Positions 24,227-32,793 of a DNA stretch of 64,000 bases are shown piece by piece. The first letter of the stretch is position 1, and the number at the start of each line of letters is the position of its first letter. The position numbers were made by a program, and so were the translations under genes. The DNA comes from JAYWDA01 sp043747555 (GTDB taxonomy: Bacteria; Bdellovibrionota; Bdellovibrionia; Bdellovibrionales; Bdellovibrionaceae): NCBI GenBank assembly GCA_043747555.1, contig JAYTOY010000047.1, forward strand, positions 1 to 64,000, written 5' to 3'. The notes below the pieces were generated by a model. It was not told where the DNA came from. It searched no databases and worked only from the letters and a program-made list of their open reading frames with translations.

Positions 24227-25684
24227 ATGAATAAAAACGCCGCCCCTCCCATTTCGATCACTAAGATAAAGCCCCGCCAGGCCGAATCTGAACTTCGTGA
24301 CACTGGTCGTATGGATATTCGTCAAAATGAAGGTGTCTCAGCAGAAATAATTTTTAATAACCAACTTCTTCCCACCAGAGTCTTTGACCTTTCGTCGACG
24401 GGAATCTGTCTTATTATTGAAGCCAACTCTGAATTAAAAATCCAACTTCTTGATATGCTAAAAATTAAAATCAATTTAGCTTGGAGCGGACCCATCATTT
24501 CAGATTACCAAGTTTGTTGGATCACACCTGTTACTACTGGTTTAAAAGTGGGACTGCGATCATCGCTGATCCAATCAGATGTAAGTCTTGCAGACATCGA
24601 TCATTCAATGGTGCCGGTTTCAGAATCATATCCCTTAATTGGTTATTTATTTAAAGATTTTCATTATCTAGAACGTTCTATCTTTCACCTTTTAAAACTG
24701 TCTGCAAAACATGCCGTTGTTGAAGTTCATGATAAAGACCATATCTTTTTTCCTCATCAAAAAGTCGAATTACTTTTTTCAGTCCAATCCCTAAAAATGG
24801 ATAAGCTTAAAGCCAGCATCGTTCAAATTCAGCCCTCGTCTAAGAACACGATCACCTTGACGCTTAAAATTGAGCAGCTGACAAAATCCTTGGAAGCCGA
24901 TCTAGTTAATCAACTGGTGATAAATCCAAATGTCACTTTAGAAACCATTCGAAATGCAGGCTTTAAAATAAAAAATGTGGCTCACCATTTTCGTTTTCGA
25001 TTCGTAAAAACCCAAGAAGAATACGAACAAGTTCTTGCCTTGCGATTTGCAGCCTATAAATCCGCCGGTAAAGTCACTGCAGAGACTAATATCGGATCGA
25101 TGGCAGCACCTCTAGATCACATCAGTCGAATTCTCATTGCCCTTCATGGTGATAAAGTGATTGCCTCCGTTTCACTTTCTTTTCCCGAAACAAACGATAC
25201 AACCATGGACACAGAAAGACCCTTGAAGGGTGGATATCCGGATTTTATTCCTCCCAAGATCGAAATGATCGAAGTCGCTCGTCTGTGCACAGATCCTGAG
25301 TACCGCCGAGGCGATTTGTTGCTTCGAATGTTTGAAAATATTTATAAGGTACTTGCCTCGTCTAACCGAAAATATTTAATAACCTCCACAGATAAAAATC
25401 TTTGGCCCCTGTATAAAAACTTAGGTTTCAAAAAAGTGGGTTTAAGGTACGATCATCCGTACCTTGCAGGAATTGAACATGAAGTTATTTTAGTCCATGT
25501 CAATGTTGCGACATCCGGCAAGGGTATCGATCCTTTACGGTGGTGGTTTTTGTACTCCAAGATGACCCAATTTATTGAAAAACGGGAAAAGATTGAACGC
25601 TCAAATTACTTAAAAGGTAGATATTTTTTATTTAAAACATCTGCAAAAATTTTAGATGCTTATTTTAAATTAGTTAAAAAATAG
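24227..25684 (+). CDS. PilZ domain fused to a FeeM-like N-acyltransferase (GNAT fold)
   Basis: 485 residues. The N-terminal PilZ domain (about 20-110) keeps both c-di-GMP elements, RxxxR (RMDIR) and DxSxxG (DLSSTG). A linker region (about 120-245) follows. The C-terminal domain (about 255-430) is a GNAT fold close to N-acyl amino acid synthases of the FeeM type: FRFVKTQEEYEQVLALR, then ALHGDKVIASVSLS, IEVARLCTDPEYRRGDLLLRMF, and a terminal helical segment. The likely product is an N-acylated amine or amino acid, its making gated by c-di-GMP; this is inference. ATG 24227 lacks a strong ribosome binding site. Tail-to-tail overlap of 11 bases with the diiron-oxygenase-like gene. Confidence 0.8.
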   Translation: MNKNAAPPISITKIKPRQAESELRDTGRMDIRQNEGVSAEIIFNNQLLPTRVFDLSSTGICLIIEANSELKIQLLDMLKIKINLAWSGPIISDYQVCWITPVTTGLKVGLRSSLIQSDVSLADIDHSMVPVSESYPLIGYLFKDFHYLERSIFHLLKLSAKHAVVEVHDKDHIFFPHQKVELLFSVQSLKMDKLKASIVQIQPSSKNTITLTLKIEQLTKSLEADLVNQLVINPNVTLETIRNAGFKIKNVAHHFRFRFVKTQEEYEQVLALRFAAYKSAGKVTAETNIGSMAAPLDHISRILIALHGDKVIASVSLSFPETNDTTMDTERPLKGGYPDFIPPKIEMIEVARLCTDPEYRRGDLLLRMFENIYKVLASSNRKYLITSTDKNLWPLYKNLGFKKVGLRYDHPYLAGIEHEVILVHVNVATSGKGIDPLRWWFLYSKMTQFIEKREKIERSNYLKGRYFLFKTSAKILDAYFKLVKK

Positions 25685-26333
25685 CTTCACCGTTTTCGAA
25701 CGCTCCTTCTAACATTTTATAGTGCAAATGACACGAGCACCTGAGCGAGTACAAAACATCATCAAGTTGCTTTTCATCGGTTACCAGCGCCTCGATATAC
25801 TTTTCCATAAGTTTATTGTGCCCGATATCGACTGTCGCATGTTCCTGCAGGAAAGTTAATGCAGAGCTTGGAACACCCAATGAACTTAACAATTGCAAAT
25901 ACCCAGGGCCCTGATTTGTCGGCAGAAACTCGAGATGGAAAAGGTAGCCAAGATAGGATATTGGATTCACAAACTGTATCTGCATCAAAACAAAAGCATT
26001 AAACGCAATTGTTGACGGCAAAGGTTTTGTCTTTTCCAATTTTTCTCGGTCGCCACCCAGAATCTGTAGATCATTCATAGCTAGAACATCATGGGCAATT
26101 TCAGAGATAGCATGTCGATAAAACATACCAACAATTTCTCTGGGATTATTTTTCAAAAACATGGTTGCATAGGCCTGAATTTGAGGGTTAATTCCCGCAT
26201 GGTGATACGTCTCTAACAAAAATCCTTTGTAGTGCTTCAGATTAATATCACCCGCTTGAAGCCGCAGCATCCAAGGCTTTTTATTAATCAGATCCATTTC
26301 TGTCCGCCATGCGGCTTGAATACGCTCGACCAC
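25674..26333 (-). CDS. Haem-oxygenase-like diiron oxygenase (HDO) superfamily protein
   Basis: 219 residues, all helical, related to iron-containing redox enzymes, TenA, PqqC and UndA-type proteins. A full set of candidate metal ligands is visible: Glu78 and His81 (SEIAHD), Glu135 (FHLEFLP), and His165-x3-Asp169-x2-His172 (EHATVDIGH), the spacing seen in diiron members such as CADD. Such enzymes oxidise amines, fatty acids or amino-acid-derived substrates. Its convergent neighbour is the PilZ-acyltransferase, so a lipid or N-acyl substrate is an appealing guess. No operon partner on its own strand. Confidence 0.78.
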   Translation of the reverse strand: MVERIQAAWRTEMDLINKKPWMLRLQAGDINLKHYKGFLLETYHHAGINPQIQAYATMFLKNNPREIVGMFYRHAISEIAHDVLAMNDLQILGGDREKLEKTKPLPSTIAFNAFVLMQIQFVNPISYLGYLFHLEFLPTNQGPGYLQLLSSLGVPSSALTFLQEHATVDIGHNKLMEKYIEALVTDEKQLDDVLYSLRCSCHLHYKMLEGAFENGEAIF

Positions 26334-26475
26334 CTAGACCCCCTACCGGTTCAGTTTAGCTTATATCAAAAGCTATAACTATCAGCAGTTCGTATTTATC
26401 AATCAAGGTCCAGTTCTAGTGATAAGTGCTCAATATTCTTAGGATATTTTCCGAAAATAAAGGGGAGGGAGTTGC

Positions 26476-28671
26476 ATGTTTGATCCGAGGCTAACTAGGC
26501 CACATTTTAAATCTGTAATATTCGCATCTTACTTTGAATTGCTCAAAGATAAATATCCACATGTGGATATAAAAACATTGATCGAAGAAGCCGGCCTTAG
26601 TATCGATTATATTTCGGATGAAAACAGTTGGGTTTCAGTCACTGCTGAAAAGATCATAATGGATTTGATTGTTGAAAAAACAAAGAATCGCAATATTTTT
26701 TTGATGGCTGGTCAAAGTGGAATTTCACGAACAGGATTAGGCACGGCGATTTACTTTTTAGCTTCAAATATCATACCCTTAGATTCAATTTACAAATCCC
26801 TACCGAAGATGACTGGGCTTCTTAACAAAGTCATCGCAGTTGAAGTTGCTGAATCTAAAAATGGATACTTCAAATTCATTTTTAAGCCTAATTTAGCTGA
26901 CCTCGATGAAGAAGAAGCTGAGCTTCTGATTTCTCGGATGCCCTTAGTGATGGAGAATACAAAAGGCTATTATTCTTCTTTTCCAACAATAAAAAATCTT
27001 CCACCGGCCCAAACAAAAATAGACTTGTTAGATGATAAAACAGGAACTTACTCTATTGAAGTCACATATTTTTCAAAATCAAAAATTGTAGGCCAATTGG
27101 CCACACTTCTTCCATTAACCGTCGGTTTACTTCTGACCTGGATGTTTAAAAATTATTTAAACATCGATACCATGGGCGCCAGTTTTATCTCATGCTCCGT
27201 CGTAGCGACATTTCTTTCTGCTTATTTCTATATTAAAACAAGAAAGCTCAAGGGATTTTCAATTCAGACAGAAGAGTCTCTCTTTCGCTTAGATCGGCAG
27301 TACAAAGATCTTTACGACGCAAAAAGCCAGCTGCAACGAAAACTTGAAGAGTCTCAGGCTAACTTTCACCTGGTCTCTCACCTTATTTCAGCTGTTATGG
27401 AGGAAGAAGTTCTTCAATTGGGTTGCGAAAGCTTGGTTGAAAATTTAAATTACGATCGAGCTTTTATTCTTTTGTATGATAAAAAACAAAACTGCTTGAA
27501 ACTGGCGGCATCCAAAGGTCTGACTCCTGCATTTAAGGAAAGCATTCTTGGGCTGGCGATTCCTGCGGACATCGATGACAATGATCCCGCAAAATTTACC
27601 AATGTCTTTAAAACTAAAAAAGCTCTTTTAGTCAAAGACGTGGGCCAACACATTCTGAAATTGAAGGACCCAAAAAGTTTACAAATTCTACAAGGCTCAG
27701 GAAGTCGATCTTTTGTCGCTGCTTCGATCAGCACCCAATCCTCATCTATTGGAATCCTTGTCACTGACTGTATTTCAAGGCGTAAAATTATGACCGAAGA
27801 TGATCTTCGGATTGTCACCACAGCGGCCCAGCAAATTGCCATTGCTATTGAGCAACAGCGATCAAAACAAGAGCTTGTTGACTCTTACCAAAAAGAAATC
27901 GAACTCTCAGTTTCGTATTCGCGGTTCGTTCCATTTGAAACGTTAAAACTTCTTAACTACGAAAATATTGTGGATGTCAAGCTGGGTGACTATGTTGAAG
28001 AAAATGTCGCAATCATGTTCAGTGACATTCGAGGCTTTACAACTCTCTGTGAAAATATGACTCCAAAAGATATTTTGCGATTTCTGAACTCTTACTACGC
28101 AAGATTGTCCCCAATTATTAAATCCTTTGAAGGAACCATCGATAAATTTATGGGCGACGGCGTGATGGCCATTTTTCCAAGCGCCGAGCTTGCATTGAAT
28201 GCAGCCATTGAAATTCAACGCGCCATCTTGAGATATAATCTTCAACATCGCGTGGGTCATCGAACGCCCGTCAAAGCTGGCGTTGGCCTCGCCGCAGGTA
28301 AAGTTGTCTTCGGACCTTTAGGTTCAGAAAAGCGATTGGAGTTAACGGCCATTTCTGACACTGTTAATATCGCCTCAAGACTAGATGGTCTTTGTCGCTC
28401 CGAGGGTGAAGACATTATGTTCACGGGATTTGACGAAAACACATTAGAAAAATTTCCCCAATTAAGTTTTAAAAGATACCAGCCATTAAAGGTCAAAGGT
28501 CGCTCCGCCGATCTCGATGTGATCTCTGTTTTGGACGGGAATCTTTTTGATGGAATCGATCAAACTCACTTTTCTTCGTCACAATTAAATTACCTCAACG
28601 CCCAAATATCCCTTTGGCAAAATAAGTTAGATGCCAGCAAAAATATTGAGTCCGCGAAAAAAATTGCCTAA
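26476..28671 (+). CDS. Class III adenylate cyclase with N-terminal sensor and GAF domain
   Basis: 731 residues. An N-terminal globular domain (about 1-205) of unknown type, vaguely like ligand-binding regions of AraC/OruR regulators; two hydrophobic segments (about 208-252); coiled coil; GAF domain (about 300-465); class III cyclase domain (about 505-690). Metal-binding Asp517 (MFSDIRGFTT) and Asp561 (MGDGVMAIF) are present. Lys557 and Asp628 (ISDTVNIASR) are the pair that favours ATP over GTP, so cyclic AMP is the likely product. The ribosome binding site GGGGAGGGAG is strong. Followed 36 bases on by a SodC-like lipoprotein gene. Confidence 0.9.
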   Translation: MFDPRLTRPHFKSVIFASYFELLKDKYPHVDIKTLIEEAGLSIDYISDENSWVSVTAEKIIMDLIVEKTKNRNIFLMAGQSGISRTGLGTAIYFLASNIIPLDSIYKSLPKMTGLLNKVIAVEVAESKNGYFKFIFKPNLADLDEEEAELLISRMPLVMENTKGYYSSFPTIKNLPPAQTKIDLLDDKTGTYSIEVTYFSKSKIVGQLATLLPLTVGLLLTWMFKNYLNIDTMGASFISCSVVATFLSAYFYIKTRKLKGFSIQTEESLFRLDRQYKDLYDAKSQLQRKLEESQANFHLVSHLISAVMEEEVLQLGCESLVENLNYDRAFILLYDKKQNCLKLAASKGLTPAFKESILGLAIPADIDDNDPAKFTNVFKTKKALLVKDVGQHILKLKDPKSLQILQGSGSRSFVAASISTQSSSIGILVTDCISRRKIMTEDDLRIVTTAAQQIAIAIEQQRSKQELVDSYQKEIELSVSYSRFVPFETLKLLNYENIVDVKLGDYVEENVAIMFSDIRGFTTLCENMTPKDILRFLNSYYARLSPIIKSFEGTIDKFMGDGVMAIFPSAELALNAAIEIQRAILRYNLQHRVGHRTPVKAGVGLAAGKVVFGPLGSEKRLELTAISDTVNIASRLDGLCRSEGEDIMFTGFDENTLEKFPQLSFKRYQPLKVKGRSADLDVISVLDGNLFDGIDQTHFSSSQLNYLNAQISLWQNKLDASKNIESAKKIA

Positions 28672-28707
28672 GCTGTTAGGACTTGAATAAAAAGGAAGGG
28701 TCCTTCA

Positions 28708-29190
28708 GTGCAAAAACTTCTTAGTGTTTCTCTTCTTCTTTTTTTATCCGGTTGCAGCCATTTTGGAAGCCAGTCTAAAACTGAGTCGCCTTCAGCCTGG
28801 TCCGAGGATACCAGAATGGCTCAGGCACAGCTTGAAGCTAAAAAAGATTTAAAAATTCAAGGGCACATTAATTTTGAACAGATGCCAAATAGCGTGATTA
28901 TTACATTTCGTATCGAAGGACTTGTTCCAAAGGGCAACTACCAACTTTTTCTTCATCCGGACCGAAATTGTGGCAGTGTCGCCATGACGTCAACGGCTTC
29001 GATGATATCTTTACGTGCTAACAGTCATGGCATCGCAGAAAATACTTTTAAAATTCAAGATCTTAAAGTGGCAGGGCCTGCATCGCTTGCAGGTGATATT
29101 GTTGTTCTTTCAGTCCTTCCAACAGGATCAAAAAATTTAACGCCTATCGAAGTGGCCTGCGGCCCCGTCAAGCCCCTTGCTGGAACCTGA
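28708..29190 (+). CDS. Lipoprotein with a SodC-like domain lacking the copper ligands
   Basis: 160 residues with a lipoprotein signal (lipobox FLSGC, Cys16). The mature part follows the Cu/Zn superoxide dismutase pattern: VIITFRIEGLVPKGNYQLFLHP where SodC has GLxPGxHGFHxH, the disulfide Cys pair (RNCGS and VACGP) and a long strand-loop region. The His residues of the usual HGFHIH are absent (NYQLFLH), so dismutase activity is unlikely. GTG start with AAGGAAGGG upstream. It follows the cyclase gene by 36 bases. Its 3' end overlaps the convergent nuclease gene by 54 bases. Confidence 0.7.
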   Translation: MQKLLSVSLLLFLSGCSHFGSQSKTESPSAWSEDTRMAQAQLEAKKDLKIQGHINFEQMPNSVIITFRIEGLVPKGNYQLFLHPDRNCGSVAMTSTASMISLRANSHGIAENTFKIQDLKVAGPASLAGDIVVLSVLPTGSKNLTPIEVACGPVKPLAGT

Positions 29191-30093
29191 CGATAAGGGC
29201 TCTTGGTCTGGGCTCTCACTTAATACCTGTTCCGGTAATTTTGAAAATAACTGCAGGCCAGCGGCAGCTTCAATTTCAGCCACTGTCGAAAGGTGACTTT
29301 TCCAATCTTCAATTGTTTCATTTCCTACTGAAATAACGGGACATTTCGACCTGGGCGTATCTATCATCACGCTGCCGTCTTTTAAAGTGTTCGGCATAAT
29401 CACAGCAATGATAGGCGTGTCTTTAGTGATATCTTTAAATGTCTGATGAGCCTCAAGCACAATAATAATTTTAAAATCTTTCGACGGCACTGGAATATCT
29501 TTAGAGGGTCCAATTTTTCCAAAATCCTTATCATAGATGGGACCCGCGATGACAAAAACCTTTTTATTATCCCGCTTAACCAAAGTGCGGGTGTACTGTT
29601 CCAAATGTTCCCAGACGATGCGATTTAAATAAGGCGTCTGCGGGATCATATTGCTCATCAAGAATGTGGCCCGATTGCTGTCAGTTGTATCTGTCCGATC
29701 AGCCGAAGGTATTTGGTGACCGCGATCATAACAGCTACCAGAAAACTCTGATGGACTCACAACTTGATAGCTTGAATGCGTTTGCTGCAGATACGTTTCT
29801 AAATCTTGATCAGCCTGAAAATCATTGGTTCTCCCAGCGCTACCCATGTGCTTGGCTTCCAGCTTCCAAGCTACCCAGTTCGGGGAGCGGCGCTCTTTAT
29901 TGTAGGACAAAACGTATTGATCTCGAGAGACTATAATTTCAGCTGAATTGGCGTTCGGTACAGTGCCAGGAAGATTTAAATTTTTCGAGAGTGGGGGTCC
30001 AATAACGACTTCGATTTTTGCCACAGCTACTTCAAAAAGGAAACATGGCAAAATAAGGAGAAGCAGATTTTGTTTTAGCGCGTTCTTATCCAT
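29137..30093 (-). CDS. Exported DNA/RNA non-specific endonuclease (NUC1 family)
   Basis: 318 residues: a signal peptide (about 1-26), then a beta-beta-alpha-metal nuclease domain. The catalytic motif DRGHQ (Asp123-His126), the metal-binding Asn in TPYLNRIVWEHLE (Asn157, Glu162) and SNMIPQTPYLN are intact, as in Serratia-type nucleases. It should cut DNA and RNA in the periplasm or outside the cell, which suits nutrient release from lysed cells. The C-terminal 18 codons overlap the SodC-like gene on the other strand. Confidence 0.92.
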   Translation of the reverse strand: MDKNALKQNLLLLILPCFLFEVAVAKIEVVIGPPLSKNLNLPGTVPNANSAEIIVSRDQYVLSYNKERRSPNWVAWKLEAKHMGSAGRTNDFQADQDLETYLQQTHSSYQVVSPSEFSGSCYDRGHQIPSADRTDTTDSNRATFLMSNMIPQTPYLNRIVWEHLEQYTRTLVKRDNKKVFVIAGPIYDKDFGKIGPSKDIPVPSKDFKIIIVLEAHQTFKDITKDTPIIAVIMPNTLKDGSVMIDTPRSKCPVISVGNETIEDWKSHLSTVAEIEAAAGLQLFSKLPEQVLSESPDQEPLSSGSSKGLDGAAGHFDRR

Positions 30094-30279
30094 GGCCCCC
30101 CTGTGGATCTGATCACTACATTAACGCTGCCACAAGGTGATCCAAAAAGGATAGGTAATTTTGGGATAAAAGCTCTTGTGCGCCAAATCAAAATTCTTAA
30201 GTTAAAATGGCTAGGAGCAATAAGAAAAAATGGCTTGGAGGAACAGCTTTTTGCATCAATATTACGCACTGGAGCTTTT

Positions 30280-30786
30280 ATGTGGCAAAGTTTAGTGCAA
30301 TTGGATGTCGCACCTTTTAATTTAATCGCGCGAGCGGCCATCGTCTATTTTGCTGTACTGATTTTGCTTAGAATTTCTGGCAAAAGGCAGATTGGCCAAA
30401 TGGGAGCCACGGAATTTGTTTCAGTTCTTCTGATTAGCAATGCCGTTCAAAACTCTATGAATGCCGGTGATAATTCGTTGGTCGGCGGGATTTTGGTTGC
30501 TGTCGTGATCATTTCCCTTTCGATAGCGATTTCATTTTTGACCTATAAAAGCAAATTTTTTCAACAACTTTTCGAAGGAACTCCCAGGCTGCTTATTCAC
30601 GAAGGAAAATACATTGAAAAAGCCCTTCAAAAAGAATTTCTTTCTAAAACTGAAGTGAATGGATTGATCCGAAAGCAGGGGCATTCGAATGTCAGCGAAA
30701 TTAAAGTCGGAGTACTAGAAGCCGACGGCACCTTAAGCCTTATCCGGCATGCTGATTTTAAGGGCGAGGACTTTAAACCAAGTTAG
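30280..30786 (+). CDS. DUF421 (YetF-like) membrane protein
   Basis: 168 residues. Three N-terminal hydrophobic segments with the family motif RISGKRQIGQMGATEFV and LLISNAVQNSMN, followed by a soluble domain carrying GTPRLLIHEGKYIEKAL and LIRKQGHSNVSEI. The family is widespread; YetF-type proteins act in spore and envelope settings, with no defined activity. The frame is open from 30103, but ATG 30280 has GGAG five bases upstream and gives the standard N-terminus. Convergent with the FemAB-like gene (14-base overlap). Confidence 0.85.
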   Translation: MWQSLVQLDVAPFNLIARAAIVYFAVLILLRISGKRQIGQMGATEFVSVLLISNAVQNSMNAGDNSLVGGILVAVVIISLSIAISFLTYKSKFFQQLFEGTPRLLIHEGKYIEKALQKEFLSKTEVNGLIRKQGHSNVSEIKVGVLEADGTLSLIRHADFKGEDFKPS

Positions 30787-31921
30787 TAAATGGTGTGTGC
30801 TCCAAATACTGTCGAAACAGTTGTTCAATTTGGATTTTTTCGTGCTCTACATAATCCTGAATCGGCAAATTCAGCCGTGGATTTTTGATCCTATGAGCGC
30901 TGTAAGTTAAAGTAGGCATAAAACCACGTTGGAACTTGTGCTCTCCTTGGGCGCCAGCTTCAAATATCTTTAATTTATTTTCAATCGCAAATTCAATTCC
31001 CTGATAGTAACAAAGTTCAAAATGCAGTCCCTTATATTCTTCCAAACAGCCCCAGTTTCTACCAAATAAGACCGAGCCTTTAAAAAAACAGAGGGCCCCG
31101 GCAACACCGACCCCTTCTGAATTGGAGGCCAGCACAAAAAGGATCTGATCTGCCATGTTCGAAAATATTTTTTGAAAAAAATCTAAAGTTAAATAATCTA
31201 TGCCTTGCATTTTATCAATCGTGCTTAAGTAAAACTGATACATCAGTTCGGCATGGCAAGGTTTCAACTGCGACCCTGTCAAACGCTCTATTTTAACTTG
31301 GCATTCTGCCACCATGGCCCGTTCGCGACGAATTTCTTTTCGCCTTTTTCCTCGTAAACTTTCCATAAAGACTTCAAAACTTTTATAGTTCTTATTATGC
31401 CAGTGAAATTGAAAACTATGCCGAATAAAAAAACCCGCTTGCGTAAATAGAAGAATATCATCTTTAGAAATAAACAACGAGTGGTTTGAACTTGCCATGG
31501 CTTCCGAGCTGTAACGATCTACAGCTTGCAACAGTGCTGCGCTTGTCTCTGTTTTTAAAGCCGGCAATAAATCAGCTGCTAATAAAACTTTTGGCCCTGT
31601 GGCCGGCGTGAATGGCACAGCCATCACAACCTTTGGGTAGTAAGGCATACCCATCGATTCGTGGGCTTGGGCCCAGGCAAAATCAAAAATATACTCCCCG
31701 TAGCTGTTTGTTTTCAAATAGGCTGTAACTCCGCCAATAAGATCCTCATTTTGCCAAGCCGTCAAATAAACGGGGTCCCAACCTGTACGAGATCCTAGAC
31801 ACCCGGCCTCTTCTAAGGCCGATAGAAACTGATAACTGGCAAAAGGGAAATTCGGTGGCGTAATTTTCGACCAGTCTTTTTCAGAAATTTGGCTTAAGGA
31901 CTGGAATATTTGAATCTTCAT
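30773..31921 (-). CDS. DUF482/FemAB-like GNAT protein
   Basis: About 382 residues of the so-called peptidogalycan biosynthesis/recognition family, which has a double GNAT (FemAB-like) fold. Marks are FPFASYQFLSALEEAGCLG near the N-terminus, YYPKVVMAVPFTPATGP, HWHNKNYKSFEVF followed by an R/K-rich segment, and a C-terminal FEAGAQGEHKFQRGFMPTLTYSAH. It probably moves an aminoacyl or acyl group; the substrate is unknown. ATG 31921 is preferred; it overlaps an upstream ATG of divergent clpS, leaving no intergenic promoter space. ATG 31939 and TTG 31975 are longer alternatives. Confidence 0.83.
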   Translation of the reverse strand: MKIQIFQSLSQISEKDWSKITPPNFPFASYQFLSALEEAGCLGSRTGWDPVYLTAWQNEDLIGGVTAYLKTNSYGEYIFDFAWAQAHESMGMPYYPKVVMAVPFTPATGPKVLLAADLLPALKTETSAALLQAVDRYSSEAMASSNHSLFISKDDILLFTQAGFFIRHSFQFHWHNKNYKSFEVFMESLRGKRRKEIRRERAMVAECQVKIERLTGSQLKPCHAELMYQFYLSTIDKMQGIDYLTLDFFQKIFSNMADQILFVLASNSEGVGVAGALCFFKGSVLFGRNWGCLEEYKGLHFELCYYQGIEFAIENKLKIFEAGAQGEHKFQRGFMPTLTYSAHRIKNPRLNLPIQDYVEHEKIQIEQLFRQYLEHTPFTNLV

Positions 31922-31937
31922 GAGTATAAAATACCCC

Positions 31938-32246
31938 ATGAGCGAATCAGACACTATCTTAAAACCTGATGTCAAATCGAACGAAGAGACCCATGAACCT
32001 AAAATGTACGTTGTGTTACTTCACAATGATTCCTACACCCCAAGAAATTTTGTCGTCGAGTGCCTTCAACGTTGTTTTCAAAAGGGAATTGAAGAGGCCG
32101 AACGAATTATGCTGAAAGCTCACAAAAGTGGCTTGAGTGCTGTGGGAACCTATTCCTATGAAATCGCTGAAACCAAGACGGCCATCGGTAATAAATACTC
32201 TCATGACCAGGGCTACCTTTTACTTTTTTCAGTCCAGGAAGCGTAA
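31938..32246 (+). CDS. clpS: ATP-dependent Clp protease adaptor ClpS
   Basis: Adaptor that delivers N-end-rule substrates to ClpAP. About 102 residues with the family core YVVLLHNDSYTPRNFVVECL (the N-degron pocket), AERIMLKAHKSG, GTYSYEIAETK. The normal neighbour clpA is not present in this window. ATG 31938 gives a conventional N-terminal tail; ATG 31920 would add six residues. Neither has a Shine-Dalgarno sequence. Divergent from the FemAB-like gene with effectively no gap. Confidence 0.92.
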   Translation: MSESDTILKPDVKSNEETHEPKMYVVLLHNDSYTPRNFVVECLQRCFQKGIEEAERIMLKAHKSGLSAVGTYSYEIAETKTAIGNKYSHDQGYLLLFSVQEA

Positions 32247-32319
32247 AACTTAGATTTATTCCCCCACTGACAGATGTGTGCTAGTTGCAAGGTTCACATG
32301 CGCAGCAAAGGATGTCGGG

Positions 32320-32793
32320 ATGGGGATTTTTAAACGCTTTCTGATTTTGGCAAGCCTCTTAGGCTTTTGCAGTTGCGCCTTCTGGGGATGTGCAGAATCC
32401 ACGGATTCAAAGCCGACCTCAAAGATTAAAAACCAATCCGAAATTGAACAAAATCTGGCGGCGGCTTACAATCTGGAATTTGCGGGCCGGCAAGAAGCTT
32501 TTGTGGCACAAACTTTTTGGACAAATCGGACGCAAGCTCATCTTAAAGCAGCCCAAGTCCTTATTGAAAAAGCTAAAAATACTTTATCAGAATCGTTAAA
32601 AAGTTATTTGCTGACAGAAAGTTTAGCTCATCAAAGTGACGTCGAAATTCGCTGGGATGAAAGATCTTTGTCAGAGCGAATCGCAGGGGTCAGAGAGCGC
32701 CTCAATCTTCTTGAAAACCAACTTTTATTGGTTCAGCTTGAGCGAAGTCAAATAATTCCAGACCACAAAAAAGGAGCTTTTTTTGAAAACTAA
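32320..32793 (+). CDS. Small lipoprotein or exported helical protein, unknown function
   Basis: 157 residues from ATG 32320, which has AAGGA about seven bases upstream. The N-terminus is a hydrophobic export signal ending in Cys-containing sequences (GFCSCAFWGC), so lipidation at one of these cysteines is likely. The rest is helix-rich and charged (SEIEQNLAAAYNLEFAGRQEAF, ERIAGVRERLNLLENQ), with coiled-coil potential near the C-terminus. I do not recognise the family. It overlaps the next gene by 11 bases, so the two proteins are probably made together. Confidence 0.65.
   Translation: MGIFKRFLILASLLGFCSCAFWGCAESTDSKPTSKIKNQSEIEQNLAAAYNLEFAGRQEAFVAQTFWTNRTQAHLKAAQVLIEKAKNTLSESLKSYLLTESLAHQSDVEIRWDERSLSERIAGVRERLNLLENQLLLVQLERSQIIPDHKKGAFFEN

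Noticed and set aside
26476..28671. Guanylate cyclase reading of the cyclase domain
   Set aside because: The Lys557/Asp628 pair points to ATP; guanylate cyclases carry Glu and Cys/Ser at these positions.
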